Positions 26,662-35,270 are shown, counted from the stretch's first letter. The stretch is DNA of 64,000 bases from an uncultured Acidobacteriia bacterium (GCA_903875575.1 CAIQWJ010000021.1:1-64000), one strand, 5' to 3'. The notes: a model not told the origin generated them from the letters alone. A program made the numbers and translations.

Positions 26662-27402
26662 ATGCTTTTACAGATGCAGGTACGGGCGTTCATGCTGTTA
26701 CAGGAAGCCGGAGCGCCGGGATGGGATTTCCGCCACCTCTGGACCCAGATGGGCGGACTGGCGAAAGCCGTCGTTATCATCATGTTCATGATGTCGGCAT
26801 GGTCGATCGGCGTTATGATCGATCGCATCATGGCCTTCAACGCGGCGCGCAAGCAGAGCCGCCAGTTTGCGCCAGCGGTTGCAGGAGCGTTGCGCGAAGG
26901 CAAACTCGATGAAGCCATCAAAGTTGCCGACCGTTACAAGAAGAGCCACCTGGCCAAGGTAGTTGTGGCCGGTCTGCAGGAATTTCAGGCGCATCAGGGC
27001 AGCAGCCAGATTTCGGGTGAAGAGATCGAAGCCTCACGGCGCGCTCTGGAACGCTCGGAAGCGATTGTTCACGCCGAACTCAAGCGTGGCGTCAGCGCTC
27101 TGGCCACCATCGGTTCCACGGCACCGTTCGTGGGTCTGTTCGGTACGGTCGTAGGTATCATTAACGCGTTCAAGACGATGGCCGCGCAGAAGACGCCCGG
27201 TATCGGCGCGATCGCCGGTGGTATTTCCGAAGCACTCGTGACCACCGCTATCGGTCTGTTCGTCGCCGTTCCTGCGGTCTGGATGTACAACTACTTCACG
27301 GGTCGCGTAGATGCGTTCGACGTCGAAATGGGTAACTCCAGTTCGGAACTGGTCGACTACTTCGTGAAGCGTGCGGAAGCCCGTTCGGGCGCCCGTAAGT
27401 AA
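26662..27402 (+). CDS. exbB: ExbB/TolQ-family proton channel protein
   Basis: This 246-residue inner-membrane protein forms, with ExbD, the proton channel that drives TonB. Helix 1 is MGGLAKAVVIIMFMMSAWSIGVMIDR; a cytoplasmic region follows (AARKQSRQFAPAVAGALREGKLDEAIKVADRYKKSHLAKVV), then ERSEAIVHAELKRGVSALATIGSTAPFVGLFGTVVGIINAFKTM, the hallmark segment, and GGISEALVTTAIGLFVAVPAVWMYNYF. The length and motif order fit ExbB/TolQ well. The next exbD is 141 nt away, with a perfect hairpin in between. Confidence 0.93.
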   Translation: MLLQMQVRAFMLLQEAGAPGWDFRHLWTQMGGLAKAVVIIMFMMSAWSIGVMIDRIMAFNAARKQSRQFAPAVAGALREGKLDEAIKVADRYKKSHLAKVVVAGLQEFQAHQGSSQISGEEIEASRRALERSEAIVHAELKRGVSALATIGSTAPFVGLFGTVVGIINAFKTMAAQKTPGIGAIAGGISEALVTTAIGLFVAVPAVWMYNYFTGRVDAFDVEMGNSSSELVDYFVKRAEARSGARK

Positions 27403-27448
27403 GTAACCGTCGGCATTCGGCATCAGACACCAGTGAGTTGATTGGGTA

Positions 27449-27475
27449 CCTGTGGCGGGCACTGCCCGCCACAGG
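27449..27475 (+). other. Perfect 12-bp hairpin between exbB and exbD
   Basis: CCTGTGGCGGGC (27449-27460) pairs fully with GCCCGCCACAGG (27464-27475), loop ACT. No U run follows (AAAGCCTGAAAAA), so it is not a standard intrinsic terminator. It may protect the exbB message end, act as a processing site, or lower exbD transcription. ExbB is needed in excess over ExbD (5:2 in the known complex), which makes a stoichiometry role plausible. Confidence 0.7.
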
Positions 27476-27543
27476 AAAGCCTGAAAAATGGGCGGTGAAA
27501 GAGGGTCGGATTCGAACCAGCGATTGAATTCAGGAGACAGCAG

Positions 27544-27984
27544 ATGAAACTAAAAAAGGCTCCGCCACCAGTTTCGGACATTAACGTAACGCCGATGGTT
27601 GACGTGATGCTGGTTGTGCTGATCATCTTCATGGTCATCACGCCCATGCTGAACAAAGGCGCCAACATCGAGTTGCCGAAGGCCCGCAATCCGATCGCCT
27701 TACCGGACGCAGACAAAGAAGATGCCGTCAAGGTGTCGATCACGCGCGACAGTCAGGTGTTCCTGAGCCCCGGTCTGGAACGTGTGGCACCGGAAGATCT
27801 TGCACCGAAGGTGCGCGACCTTCTGCAGAATAAGATTGGCGCAGAGAGAATGGTCTTCCTTCGCGCGGACGGACGCGCCAAGTACGAAAAGGTCGAAGAT
27901 GTAGTAGACAATTTACGGTCCGGTGGTGTGGACCAGCTGGGCTTGCTCACCGATCAGGACTTAACCGCAACCCCGAAGAAGTAG
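27544..27984 (+). CDS. exbD: ExbD/TolR-family protein (first copy)
   Basis: This 146-residue protein has a short basic cytoplasmic N-terminus (MKLKKAPPPVSDINVTPMVDVMLVVLIIFMVITPML), in which the aspartate of the membrane helix (MVDVMLVVLIIF) is the proton carrier. A periplasmic ExbD domain follows (VKVSITRDSQVFLSPG, APKVRDLLQNKIGAERMVFLRADGRAKYEKVEDVVDNLRSGGVDQLGLLTD). It works with ExbB and TonB. A second ExbD gene follows 100 nt later. Confidence 0.93.
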   Translation: MKLKKAPPPVSDINVTPMVDVMLVVLIIFMVITPMLNKGANIELPKARNPIALPDADKEDAVKVSITRDSQVFLSPGLERVAPEDLAPKVRDLLQNKIGAERMVFLRADGRAKYEKVEDVVDNLRSGGVDQLGLLTDQDLTATPKK

Positions 27985-28084
27985 CGGTAGCCTGTGTGCA
28001 GTACAGAAGCGCGTCAAGTCGCGAGTACAGCGGGCGGCGCTTTACGGACTAATAGCGTAATCGGAAATTAAAGGAGCTACTCTT

Positions 28085-28507
28085 ATGGCAATGGCAGTTG
28101 GGTCCTCTGGAGGCCCGAAGGGCGATATCAACATGACGCCCATGATTGATATTCTGCTGGTACTTCTGATTATCTTCATGGCGATTTCTCCGGTGGTGCC
28201 GCACGGACTGGACGCTCTTGCGCCTCAGCCGCCGCCCCCCAATGCACCTCCCAATCCTGACGATCACACCGTCGTGCTGGTGATCGACAAGTCGCAGAAG
28301 ATCAAGATCAACGAAGACGACGCGGACTGGAACACACTGGAAAGCCGTCTGGTCGATATTTTCAAGCTGCGTGCCGATAAGGTAGCTTTTGTGAAGGGCG
28401 ATCCGGATCTGGATTTCCAGGTGATTGCCCGTGCTATCGATATCGCTCACTCGGCCGGCATCGACAAGGTTGGTCTCATGACTCCTAAGGTGGAGGCTGG
28501 CCAATAA
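28085..28507 (+). CDS. ExbD/TolR-family protein (second copy)
   Basis: This 140-residue paralogue starts at ATG 28085, 8 nt after a strong AAAGGAG. Its N-terminus is longer and less basic (MAMAVGSSGGPKGDINMTPMIDILLVLLIIFMAISPVVP), with the proton-carrying aspartate in MIDILLVLLIIF. A Pro-rich linker (PQPPPPNAPPNPDDH) leads to the periplasmic domain (TVVLVIDKSQKIKINEDDADWNTLESRLVDIF...VAFVKGDPDLDFQVIARAIDIAHSAGIDKVGLMTPK). Clusters of ExbB with two unlike ExbD proteins occur in Acidobacteria and Bacteroidetes and may form mixed dimers in one motor. Confidence 0.92.
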   Translation: MAMAVGSSGGPKGDINMTPMIDILLVLLIIFMAISPVVPHGLDALAPQPPPPNAPPNPDDHTVVLVIDKSQKIKINEDDADWNTLESRLVDIFKLRADKVAFVKGDPDLDFQVIARAIDIAHSAGIDKVGLMTPKVEAGQ

Positions 28508-28508
28508 A

Positions 28509-29381
28509 ATGATCGGTAAGATCGGAGTGACGAGACAGGTGCCCGCAGGTCGATATTTTGCGGGGCTTTGTCTGGCCGCAACACTGGGCCTTGCCATGAC
28601 ATCAGCAGGTTGCGCAAAACTCAAGGCGCGCGACCACCTGAATCAGGGCGTGAATGCGTTTAAGATCGGCCAATATGCGGCCGCCGCGGATGAGTTCCGG
28701 TTAGCTATCGATGCCGACCCGACTTTCGGTACTGCGCGTCTTTATCTCGCCACCGCCTACGAGCAGCAGTTTGTTCCGGGCACAGAGACGGATGAAAACA
28801 AGAAGTACTGGAAGGCAGCGATGGATGAGTTCCAGAAGGTTCTGGACAGCAATCCTGACGCCGCCGATAAGCTCCTTGCGACGCAGTCAGTCGCCAATCT
28901 TCACTACCAGGTGAAAGATATGAAGAGCGCGACGGAGTGGAACAAGAAAGTCATTGAACTCGACCCGAAGAACAAAGAGGCTTATTACACGCTCGGTGTT
29001 ATTCCGTGGCTGGACTTCATTCCCGCGGACCGGGAAGCGCGTCTGGCGATGGGCATGAAGGTTGACGAGCAGGCACCTTTGAAGAACGATGCCAAGGGCA
29101 AGACGACCAAGGCCGATCTGAAAACAAAATACTGGCAGGCTCTGACTGACGGTATCGAATACGAGAAAAAAGCTCTCGCGATCGATCCTCAGTATGAAAA
29201 CGCCATGTCCTACATGAACCTGCTGATCCGCTATCGCGCGGATCTTGAGGACACGAAGGAAGCGTTCGACGCCGACTGGAAAGAAGCGGATGTCTGGCTG
29301 AATAAGGCGATGCAGACGACGAAGGAAAAGGCGGCCAAGAAAGCGGAAGCACTGGCCAACGGCGCAACGCCGACTGAATAG
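28509..29381 (+). CDS. TPR protein, probable lipoprotein, of the TonB operon
   Basis: The ATG at 28509 is one base past the stop of the second exbD. The 290-residue product has a basic N-terminus and hydrophobic signal ending LAMTSAGCAKLK; the cysteine is a likely lipidation site, although serine at -3 is not the best lipobox. TPR-type repeats follow (DHLNQGVNAFKIGQYAAAADEFRLAIDADPTFGTARLYLATAYEQQF; WKAAMDEFQKVLDSNPDAADKLLATQSVANLHYQVKDMKSATEWNKKVIELDPKNKEAYYTLGVIPW). The C-terminus is Lys/Ala-rich. It may serve as a periplasmic scaffold for the TonB motor or outer-membrane partner; this is inference from gene order. Confidence 0.82.
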   Translation: MIGKIGVTRQVPAGRYFAGLCLAATLGLAMTSAGCAKLKARDHLNQGVNAFKIGQYAAAADEFRLAIDADPTFGTARLYLATAYEQQFVPGTETDENKKYWKAAMDEFQKVLDSNPDAADKLLATQSVANLHYQVKDMKSATEWNKKVIELDPKNKEAYYTLGVIPWLDFIPADREARLAMGMKVDEQAPLKNDAKGKTTKADLKTKYWQALTDGIEYEKKALAIDPQYENAMSYMNLLIRYRADLEDTKEAFDADWKEADVWLNKAMQTTKEKAAKKAEALANGATPTE

Positions 29382-29409
29382 CGGTCTGTTTCATTTGAAC
29401 AATAGTGAC

Positions 29410-29446
29410 GGGGTGGCGGATGATATCCGGCCACCCCTTTGCTTTT
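29410..29446 (+). terminator. Intrinsic terminator of the tonB operon
   Basis: GGGGTGGC-GGAT pairs with ATCC-GGCCACCCC (29410-29437, one bulged base), loop GAT, followed by the T-rich tttgctttt. It lies 28 nt after the TPR gene stop and 38 nt before the rel start codon, in good position to end the tonB transcript. Confidence 0.75.
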
Positions 29447-29474
29447 GGCTTCGTAGCAGCAGCACTGAACTAAA

Positions 29475-31763
29475 ATGATAGATGTGCCGCCAGTTTCACC
29501 GAGCGAGATGACACCTGACCCGCAACCGTTACCGGTGGTGCCGCCTCAACCTGCCGCGCCCGTTATTCCATCCGATCCGGATTTCGACAAACTGATGGCG
29601 ACGGTCCGGGAGGCACGCCCCAAAGACGATCTTTCCGGTATCGAGAAAGCCTGGCAGTTTGCCGCACGCAATCACATTGGGCAGAAGCGTGCTTCCGGTG
29701 AGCCATACCTGACGCATCCGCTTGCCGTGGCCCAGTTGCTGGCCGAAATGCGGATGGATGCGGTTACGATCCAGACAGGCCTGCTTCACGATATTGTGGA
29801 AGACACGGCTGTTTCCTCCGAGGAATTACGCAAGGCCTTTGGAGAAGAGGTTGCCGCCTGCGTCGACGGCGTCACGAAGCTCAACAAGATCGATTTCACC
29901 TCCGCCGAGGACAGGCAGTCGGAGAACTATCGCAAGCTGCTGCTGGCTATGGTGAAAGACATCCGGGTCATCATTGTGAAGCTGGCTGACCGGCTACATA
30001 ATATGCGTACGCTGGGAGCCCTGTCGCCTGAGCGCCGCCAGCGGATTGCTCGCGAGACGCTGGAGATCTATGCCCCGATCGCGCATCGGCTTGGGATGGG
30101 CAAGATGCGCGGAGAACTGGAGGATCTCTCTTTCATTCACGTGGAGCCCGAAACCGCAGCCGAGATCTCACGTACGATTGACGGGCAACGCGCGGACAAC
30201 GAAAAGTATCTGGAGAAGATGCGTTCGACCGTGGAATCCGAACTGCGGCGCGAAGGCATTCCCGCCCGTGTGCAGGCTCGCGTCAAACGTGCATTTTCTG
30301 TGTATCAGAAGCTGAAGCGGCAGAAGATCACGCTGGATCAGGTGTACGATTTGATGGGACTGCGGATCGTTACGGATTCGGTGAAGAACTGCTACGGGGC
30401 ACTGGGAGTCATCCACAACGAGTGGCGGCCGGTGCCTGGGCGGATTAAGGATTTTATCGCGATACCGCGTCCGAATCTTTACCAATCGCTGCACACATCG
30501 GTGGTTGGTCCCGAGGGCCGGCATTTTGAGATTCAGATCCGCACTGAGGAAATGCATCGCATTGCCGAGGAAGGAATCGCGGCGCACTGGAAGTACAAAG
30601 AGGGCCGCAAGGGCGTTCAGGACGATCAGCGTGTGGCGTGGCTGCGGCAATTGGTGGAGTGGCAGCAGGACATGCGAAATCCGGGGGATTTCGACTCCAC
30701 GCTGCGGCTGGATCTTTATGCCGAGGAAGTTTATTGCTTTACGCCGAAGGGGCGCGTCGTTGCTTTACCGGCGGGTTCTTCGCCAGTGGATTTCGCATAT
30801 GCGGTTCACTCGGAGGTAGGCAATACGTGTACCGGGGCGAAGGTGAACGGTCGCATCGTGCAACTGAAGTATACGTTGCGCAATGGGGACGTGGTGGACA
30901 TTTTGACCACGGCGGGACACCAGCCGAGCAAGGACTGGCTTGGCATCGTCAAAACGTCGCGAGCCCGGAACAGGATCAAGCACGTCATCAACGCCGGTGA
31001 GCGTGAGCGGGCCATCGAAATCGGCCAGAAGTATCTGGAAAAAGAAGCACGCCGGCTCGGGACGCAAATGGCGCGGATTCGCGACGAAGCGCTTGACCGC
31101 GTCGCGCTGGAATACGGGCTGGGTAAGTCTGAAGACCTGTACGCCGCACTTGGATACGGCAAGTTTTCCGCCCGGCAGGTCCTGCAAAAAGCAGTTCCGG
31201 AACTCATGCCGGAAGAGGGGTTACAGGCAACACCTCCAACTCCGTCGGAATCTTCGGCACAGCCGCAGAAGCGCGACGGGGCAGGCAGGGCGGAGGGTTC
31301 CGGGGACGATGCGATCAAGGTTCACGGCATCGACGACCTGATGGTTTATCGGGCTAAGTGCTGCAATCCGATTCGCGGCGATGCGATTGTGGGTTATGTG
31401 ACACGGGGCAAGGGCGTTGCGGTGCATACCAGGCTGTGTCCTAACGTGCAGAATCTGATGTACGATTCTGAGCGGAAAATCGACGTGGAATGGACGCGGA
31501 ACGTGGAAGAAACCTTCCAGGTCCGCGTGGTGGTTCACACGGACGACAGGCCGGGACTGCTTCACCAGATCACTTCCGCACTGGCGGATGAGAAGATCAA
31601 TGTCAGGAGCCTGGAAGCCCGTACGGATTACAGCCAGAATACGGATGCGGCCATTGTCGAAATGACGGTCGAGGTACGGGATAAGAAGCAACTGGAGAAA
31701 CTCTGTACTGCAATGCGACGGCTTTCGGGGATTCGCGATGTCGAGCGAACGCATCAGACTTGA
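29475..31763 (+). CDS. rel: Bifunctional (p)ppGpp synthetase/hydrolase (Rel/SpoT type)
   Basis: This 762-residue protein makes and degrades the stringent-response alarmone. After a Pro-rich N-terminus of about 30 residues, the HD hydrolase domain has the intact motif LLHDIVEDT (HD at 105-106) and LADRLHNMRTL. The synthetase domain shows YDLMGLRIVTDSVKNCYGALGVIHNEWRPVPGRIKDFIAIPRPNLYQSLHTSVVGPEG; the RIKD sequence is the RxKD form typical of bifunctional enzymes rather than ExDD of RelA. TGS follows (VYCFTPKGRVVALPAGSSPVDFAYAVH), then a zinc-finger-like AKCCNPIRGDAIVGYVTRGKGVAVHTRLCPN and a C-terminal ACT domain (HTDDRPGLLHQITSALADEKINVRSLEARTD). Both activities are predicted to be working. 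Confidence 0.96.
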   Translation: MIDVPPVSPSEMTPDPQPLPVVPPQPAAPVIPSDPDFDKLMATVREARPKDDLSGIEKAWQFAARNHIGQKRASGEPYLTHPLAVAQLLAEMRMDAVTIQTGLLHDIVEDTAVSSEELRKAFGEEVAACVDGVTKLNKIDFTSAEDRQSENYRKLLLAMVKDIRVIIVKLADRLHNMRTLGALSPERRQRIARETLEIYAPIAHRLGMGKMRGELEDLSFIHVEPETAAEISRTIDGQRADNEKYLEKMRSTVESELRREGIPARVQARVKRAFSVYQKLKRQKITLDQVYDLMGLRIVTDSVKNCYGALGVIHNEWRPVPGRIKDFIAIPRPNLYQSLHTSVVGPEGRHFEIQIRTEEMHRIAEEGIAAHWKYKEGRKGVQDDQRVAWLRQLVEWQQDMRNPGDFDSTLRLDLYAEEVYCFTPKGRVVALPAGSSPVDFAYAVHSEVGNTCTGAKVNGRIVQLKYTLRNGDVVDILTTAGHQPSKDWLGIVKTSRARNRIKHVINAGERERAIEIGQKYLEKEARRLGTQMARIRDEALDRVALEYGLGKSEDLYAALGYGKFSARQVLQKAVPELMPEEGLQATPPTPSESSAQPQKRDGAGRAEGSGDDAIKVHGIDDLMVYRAKCCNPIRGDAIVGYVTRGKGVAVHTRLCPNVQNLMYDSERKIDVEWTRNVEETFQVRVVVHTDDRPGLLHQITSALADEKINVRSLEARTDYSQNTDAAIVEMTVEVRDKKQLEKLCTAMRRLSGIRDVERTHQT

Positions 31764-31813
31764 TCGGTCCGGCGTAATCCGGGGGCAGGCCTCCCACGCA
31801 AATAATCGAACGA

Positions 31814-32173
31814 ATGACAACCATCACAACAGATCCGGAACACATTGCAGTTTCCAAGTCCCGCGGCATTGATATCGACTGGAAGGACGGACATAGTAGT
31901 TCGTATCCGGTCGAGTATCTGCGCGACTGGTGTCCCTGCGCCACCTGTACCGGTTCGCACGGCACGGAACCGCGTAAGAAGACGACGGAAGCACCCGCCA
32001 ATCCTTTTCAGATGTATACGCCGCGGCTGAAGATGAACAGTATTGAGCAATCGGGTAACTACGCGCTGCACATCGCGTGGAACGACGGGCACTCGTCAGG
32101 CATTTATTCGTGGGATCATTTGCGACGCATATGCCCGTGCGAAGCGTGCAAGGCGGAACGGAGCGTGAAATGA
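31814..32173 (+). CDS. DUF971 (GBBH-like N-terminal) domain protein
   Basis: This 119-residue protein fits DUF971, a small domain related to the N-terminus of gamma-butyrobetaine hydroxylase. Marks are IDIDWKDGHSSSYPVEYLRDWCPCATCTG, and a second similar strand pair LHIAWNDGHSSGIYSWDHLRRICPCEACKAER. Cysteine pairs C-x-C-x-x-C occur in both halves (CPCATC, CPCEAC) and could bind a metal. Members near iron-sulfur carrier genes are often linked with Fe-S cluster handling; no such gene is next to this one. Function unassigned. Confidence 0.85.
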   Translation: MTTITTDPEHIAVSKSRGIDIDWKDGHSSSYPVEYLRDWCPCATCTGSHGTEPRKKTTEAPANPFQMYTPRLKMNSIEQSGNYALHIAWNDGHSSGIYSWDHLRRICPCEACKAERSVK

Positions 32174-32198
32174 GAGACATCTGCGCGACAGGGGGCCT

Positions 32199-32894
32199 AT
32201 GTCCAAGCGCATAGCAGTGGTGGAAGACGAAGCCGAGCTCGCCTCGCTGATCGAATACAATCTGACGCGCTCGGGCTTTCAGCCGCGGATTTTCGGCGGT
32301 GAAGATGGCACTCTGGTGGCCCTGGAGAAATTTCAGCCGGACCTGATCGTGCTGGACGTGATGCTGCCGGGGCACGATGGTTTTGAGCTGTGCCGCCGAA
32401 TCCGTTCGGGTGGCCCGATGGCGCGGGTGCCTGTGATTTTTCTGACGGCGCGCTCGGACGAAGTCGACCGCGTTCTGGGCCTGGAGATCGGTGGCGACGA
32501 TTACATCACGAAGCCGTTCAGTCCGCGGGAATTGGTGGCGCGAATCAAGGCGCATTTGCGGCGATCGGAAAGCGATGCCGCGCCGGAAGCAACTGAAGTC
32601 GTACTGGGCCCGTTTCGACTGGATCAGGCGGCCCGGCGTGTCTACCAGAACGGCAAGGAGGTAGAACTAACCTCGACTGAGTTCAAGCTGCTGGAGTTTT
32701 TCCTCACTCATCCAGGCCACGCTTTTTCTCGGGACCAGTTGCTGCGGCAGGTCTGGGGAGAGCAACATTTTGTGACTCCGCGGACTGTGGATGTTCATGT
32801 CCGGCGGTTGCGGGAACAAATCGAAGCCAGACCTGACGAACCCGTGTTTCTGGCGACCGTGCGCGGCTTCGGTTACCGGTTCGAAGCGGCGTGA
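32199..32894 (+). CDS. OmpR/PhoB-family response regulator (first)
   Basis: This 231-residue regulator has a receiver domain (IAVVEDEAELASLIEYNL, phosphorylation aspartate in DLIVLDVMLPGHDGFEL, DDYITKPFSPRELVARI) and a winged-helix DNA-binding domain (ELTSTEFKLLEFFLTHPGHAFSRDQLLRQVWGEQHFVTPRTVDVHVRRLREQIE...VRGFGYRFE). Its stop overlaps the start of the histidine kinase gene by 4 nt (GTGA), so the pair is co-translated. Sequence style is PhoB-like, and PhoB/PhoR pairs commonly control phosphate uptake, but no pst or phoU gene is nearby. Confidence 0.93.
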   Translation: MSKRIAVVEDEAELASLIEYNLTRSGFQPRIFGGEDGTLVALEKFQPDLIVLDVMLPGHDGFELCRRIRSGGPMARVPVIFLTARSDEVDRVLGLEIGGDDYITKPFSPRELVARIKAHLRRSESDAAPEATEVVLGPFRLDQAARRVYQNGKEVELTSTEFKLLEFFLTHPGHAFSRDQLLRQVWGEQHFVTPRTVDVHVRRLREQIEARPDEPVFLATVRGFGYRFEAA

Positions 32895-34414
32895 CACCGA
32901 GAATTTTTCTCAAGCTGCTGGCTGGCACCGCGTGTCTGATCGTCGTGGCGCTGGTGGCGGCCGATTTGCTGGCTTCGCGCGCGGCGGAGGGTTTTTTTGT
33001 CGATCACCTTCGGGAGTCGCTGGAGAAGCAGGGCAGGGTCATTGCCCAGACGAGTTCGCTCTCCACGCTGGATCAGGGCCGAATTCGGGATCTAGGTAAG
33101 GCCAGCGGCGCGAGGCTTACCGTGGTGGCGCGGGACGGGCGCGTACTGGCGGATTCGGAGAACTACCCCGCCACGATGGAGAACCACGCGGGCAGACCTG
33201 AATTCCAGGCGGCCTTTCAGGGCAGGCTTGGTTCGGATACGCGCCGGAGCGCGACCATGGGCGTCGACTTCCTGTACGTAGCGTTACCGGCGGGAGCGGC
33301 GGAAGCCGCGGCGCTTCGGCTGGCCGTGCCTTTACTGACTGTACGGAGCCAGGTTGCAGTTATCAGGCTTCGCATCCTGCAAAGCGCGCTGATCGCGTTT
33401 CTGCCTGCTGTGTTGCTGGCGGTGTTCATGGCCAGGCGTCTTGCCAATCGGCTGAGCGCCATCATTGGGCAGGCAGGTGAACTGGCTCGGGCGAACTATC
33501 GAGCGCGGCTGCCGGAGGGGCGCGGTGAACTGGGGTTGCTGAGCCGGAAGCTCAACGAGACGGGCGAAAAACTCGAGCGTACGGTCTTACAGCTGCAGAC
33601 CGAACACAGCGAACTGGAGCGGCTGGAGCGAGTGCGGAAGGACTTCGTGATTAACGTCTCGCACGAACTCCGAACGCCCCTGGCATCTATACAGGGATAC
33701 ACGGAGACGCTGCTGGATGGCGCTATTCACGATCCGGAACACAATATCCGCTTCCTGAACATCATCCGGCATAACGCGGAGCGGCTGACGCGGCTTACCG
33801 CCGATCTGCTCACGTTGTCGCGGCTGGAGCTTCGGACGCAGGAAATGCGGGTCGCTTCTTTCCGGGTGAACGATTTGCTGGCGGATGTGGTGGATACGAT
33901 TCGGCCTATCGCGGCCAAGAAGCAGATCGTACTGCATCACGAGCCTGGGCCACCGGAATGCGAGGTTTTTTGCGATCCGGAGGCGTTCTATCAGATTGTT
34001 AGTAACCTGCTGGACAACGCTGTGAAGTACACGCCTGAGGGCGGGTCAATCACCGCCGGATCGAGGCAGATCACGCGGGCGGATCAGACGCAGTGGGTCG
34101 AGTTTTTCGTTCGGGATACGGGAATCGGCATCCCCGAGGAGGAGCAGTCGCGTCTGTTCGAGCGTTTCTATCGCGTGGATAAGGCGCGGAGCCGGGAACT
34201 CGGGGGTACGGGACTAGGGCTGGCGATTGTGAAACATCTGGTCAAAGCGCATTCCGGGGAAATCCGGATGGAGAGCCGGTCCGGTGAAGGCGCGACTTTC
34301 TTCTTTACGCTGCCGGTGGAACACGCGCAGCTTTTGGCGGAACACCGTCCGGCAGAGCAGGGTGAGTCTGATAAGCCGGCGGTGGAACTGCAGGGTGCGG
34401 ACAACAGGGCGTAA
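32891..34414 (+). CDS. PhoR-type membrane histidine kinase
   Basis: The 507-residue sensor begins at GTG 32891. Helix 1 is FLKLLAGTACLIVVALVAADLLA and helix 2 is ALIAFLPAVLLAVFMARR, enclosing a periplasmic domain of about 130 residues (LTVVARDGRVLADSENYPATMENHAGRPEF, then GVDFLYVALPAG), as in PhoR/CHASE-like sensors. HAMP follows (ANRLSAIIGQAGELARANYRARLPEG), then the HisKA domain with phosphorylated H258 in FVINVSHELRTPLASIQGYTETLL. The ATPase domain has the N box SNLLDNAVKYTPEGG, DTGIGIPEEEQSRLFERFYR and GGTGLGLAIVKHLV. Partner regulators lie on both sides. Confidence 0.94.
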   Translation: MTPRIFLKLLAGTACLIVVALVAADLLASRAAEGFFVDHLRESLEKQGRVIAQTSSLSTLDQGRIRDLGKASGARLTVVARDGRVLADSENYPATMENHAGRPEFQAAFQGRLGSDTRRSATMGVDFLYVALPAGAAEAAALRLAVPLLTVRSQVAVIRLRILQSALIAFLPAVLLAVFMARRLANRLSAIIGQAGELARANYRARLPEGRGELGLLSRKLNETGEKLERTVLQLQTEHSELERLERVRKDFVINVSHELRTPLASIQGYTETLLDGAIHDPEHNIRFLNIIRHNAERLTRLTADLLTLSRLELRTQEMRVASFRVNDLLADVVDTIRPIAAKKQIVLHHEPGPPECEVFCDPEAFYQIVSNLLDNAVKYTPEGGSITAGSRQITRADQTQWVEFFVRDTGIGIPEEEQSRLFERFYRVDKARSRELGGTGLGLAIVKHLVKAHSGEIRMESRSGEGATFFFTLPVEHAQLLAEHRPAEQGESDKPAVELQGADNRA

Positions 34415-34436
34415 CTTCACCCATCATTTACGACCC

Positions 34437-34455
34437 GTTAACCGCTTTGTAACCG
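34437..34455. promoter_or_regulatory. Direct repeat with 11-bp period upstream of the second regulator
   Basis: GTTAACCG (34437-34444) and TGTAACCG (34448-34455) repeat with an 11-bp step, the spacing at which OmpR/PhoB-type regulators bind as tandem dimers. It lies 75 nt before the next response-regulator start. A third, weaker likeness (ggttaagc) is at about 34481. Binding is a prediction from spacing only. Confidence 0.4.
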
Positions 34456-34529
34456 TTTTGCCCGTACGCTTGAGATGTAAGGTTAAGCGTGCGCAGGAGC
34501 CGTCCCGCACGCACGGATAAGGGTGCGCA

Positions 34530-35270
34530 GTGGCAAAACGAATACTTCTGATCGAAGACGACAGCGATCTTTACTCGCTGCTGAAGTACAACCTGGAAAA
34601 GGAAGGCTTCTCATTCGCCGGTTCGCAAACCGGGCGCGGGGCGCTGGATCTTTGCCGCCGGGTGCGGCCGGATCTGGTCCTGCTGGACATCATGCTGCCG
34701 GATTCTGACGGGCTGGATATCTGCAAGGGAATTCGCAACGATGCGCAGCTTGCACAGACCCCGATTATCTTCCTGACCGCACGGGCATCGGAAACCGACC
34801 GAATTGTCGGACTGGAACTTGGGGCCAACGATTACATTGTGAAGCCGTTCTTTGTTCGCGAAGTGATTGCCCGTATCAAGCTACAGTTCCGCGGTAACAA
34901 CGTTCCGGCCAGAACATTTAAGGCCGGCGGCATTGAACTGGACCGCAGCAGCTGCAAAGTGACGCTCAACGGTGAGACGCTCACGCTGACGGCTACGGAG
35001 TTTCGGCTCCTGGAGTTTCTGATGGGTCGGCCGGGCGTGGTGTTCAGCCGGGAGCAATTGCTCAATGGAGCCTGGGGCCAGGACCGCGCGGTGACGGATC
35101 GCACGGTTGACGTTTACGTGCTCCGGTTGCGCCAGAAGATTGAAGCTGACGCTGCCGCTCCACGCCTGATTCACTCGGTTCGGGGCTTCGGGTACTCGTT
35201 TGAGCCCCGTGGAGCTGTCACCCCGGAGAGCGTTGTACACGAAGAATCGCGACTTCAGGTTGCCAGCTAA
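34530..35270 (+). CDS. OmpR/PhoB-family response regulator (second)
   Basis: This 246-residue regulator has a receiver (RILLIEDDSDLYSLLKYNLEKEGFS; aspartate in DLVLLDIMLPDSDGLDI; NDYIVKPFFVREVIARI) and a PhoB-type winged helix (LTLTATEFRLLEFLMGRPGVVFSREQLLNGAWGQDRAVTDRTVDVYVLRLRQKIE...IHSVRGFGYSFEPRG). It is separated from the kinase by 115 nt with its own candidate operator. Both regulators are similar in layout to PhoB, so one kinase may serve two regulators, or this one may answer an unlinked kinase. Confidence 0.92.
   Translation: MAKRILLIEDDSDLYSLLKYNLEKEGFSFAGSQTGRGALDLCRRVRPDLVLLDIMLPDSDGLDICKGIRNDAQLAQTPIIFLTARASETDRIVGLELGANDYIVKPFFVREVIARIKLQFRGNNVPARTFKAGGIELDRSSCKVTLNGETLTLTATEFRLLEFLMGRPGVVFSREQLLNGAWGQDRAVTDRTVDVYVLRLRQKIEADAAAPRLIHSVRGFGYSFEPRGAVTPESVVHEESRLQVAS

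Noticed and set aside
27491-27525. tRNA-like sequence on the minus strand (GGTTCGAAT loop) before exbD
   Set aside because: Only the T loop and part of its stem fit; one stem pair is mismatched (C-A), the acceptor does not pair and no D or anticodon arm is present. It could be a relic of a tRNA-Ser, but that cannot be shown.
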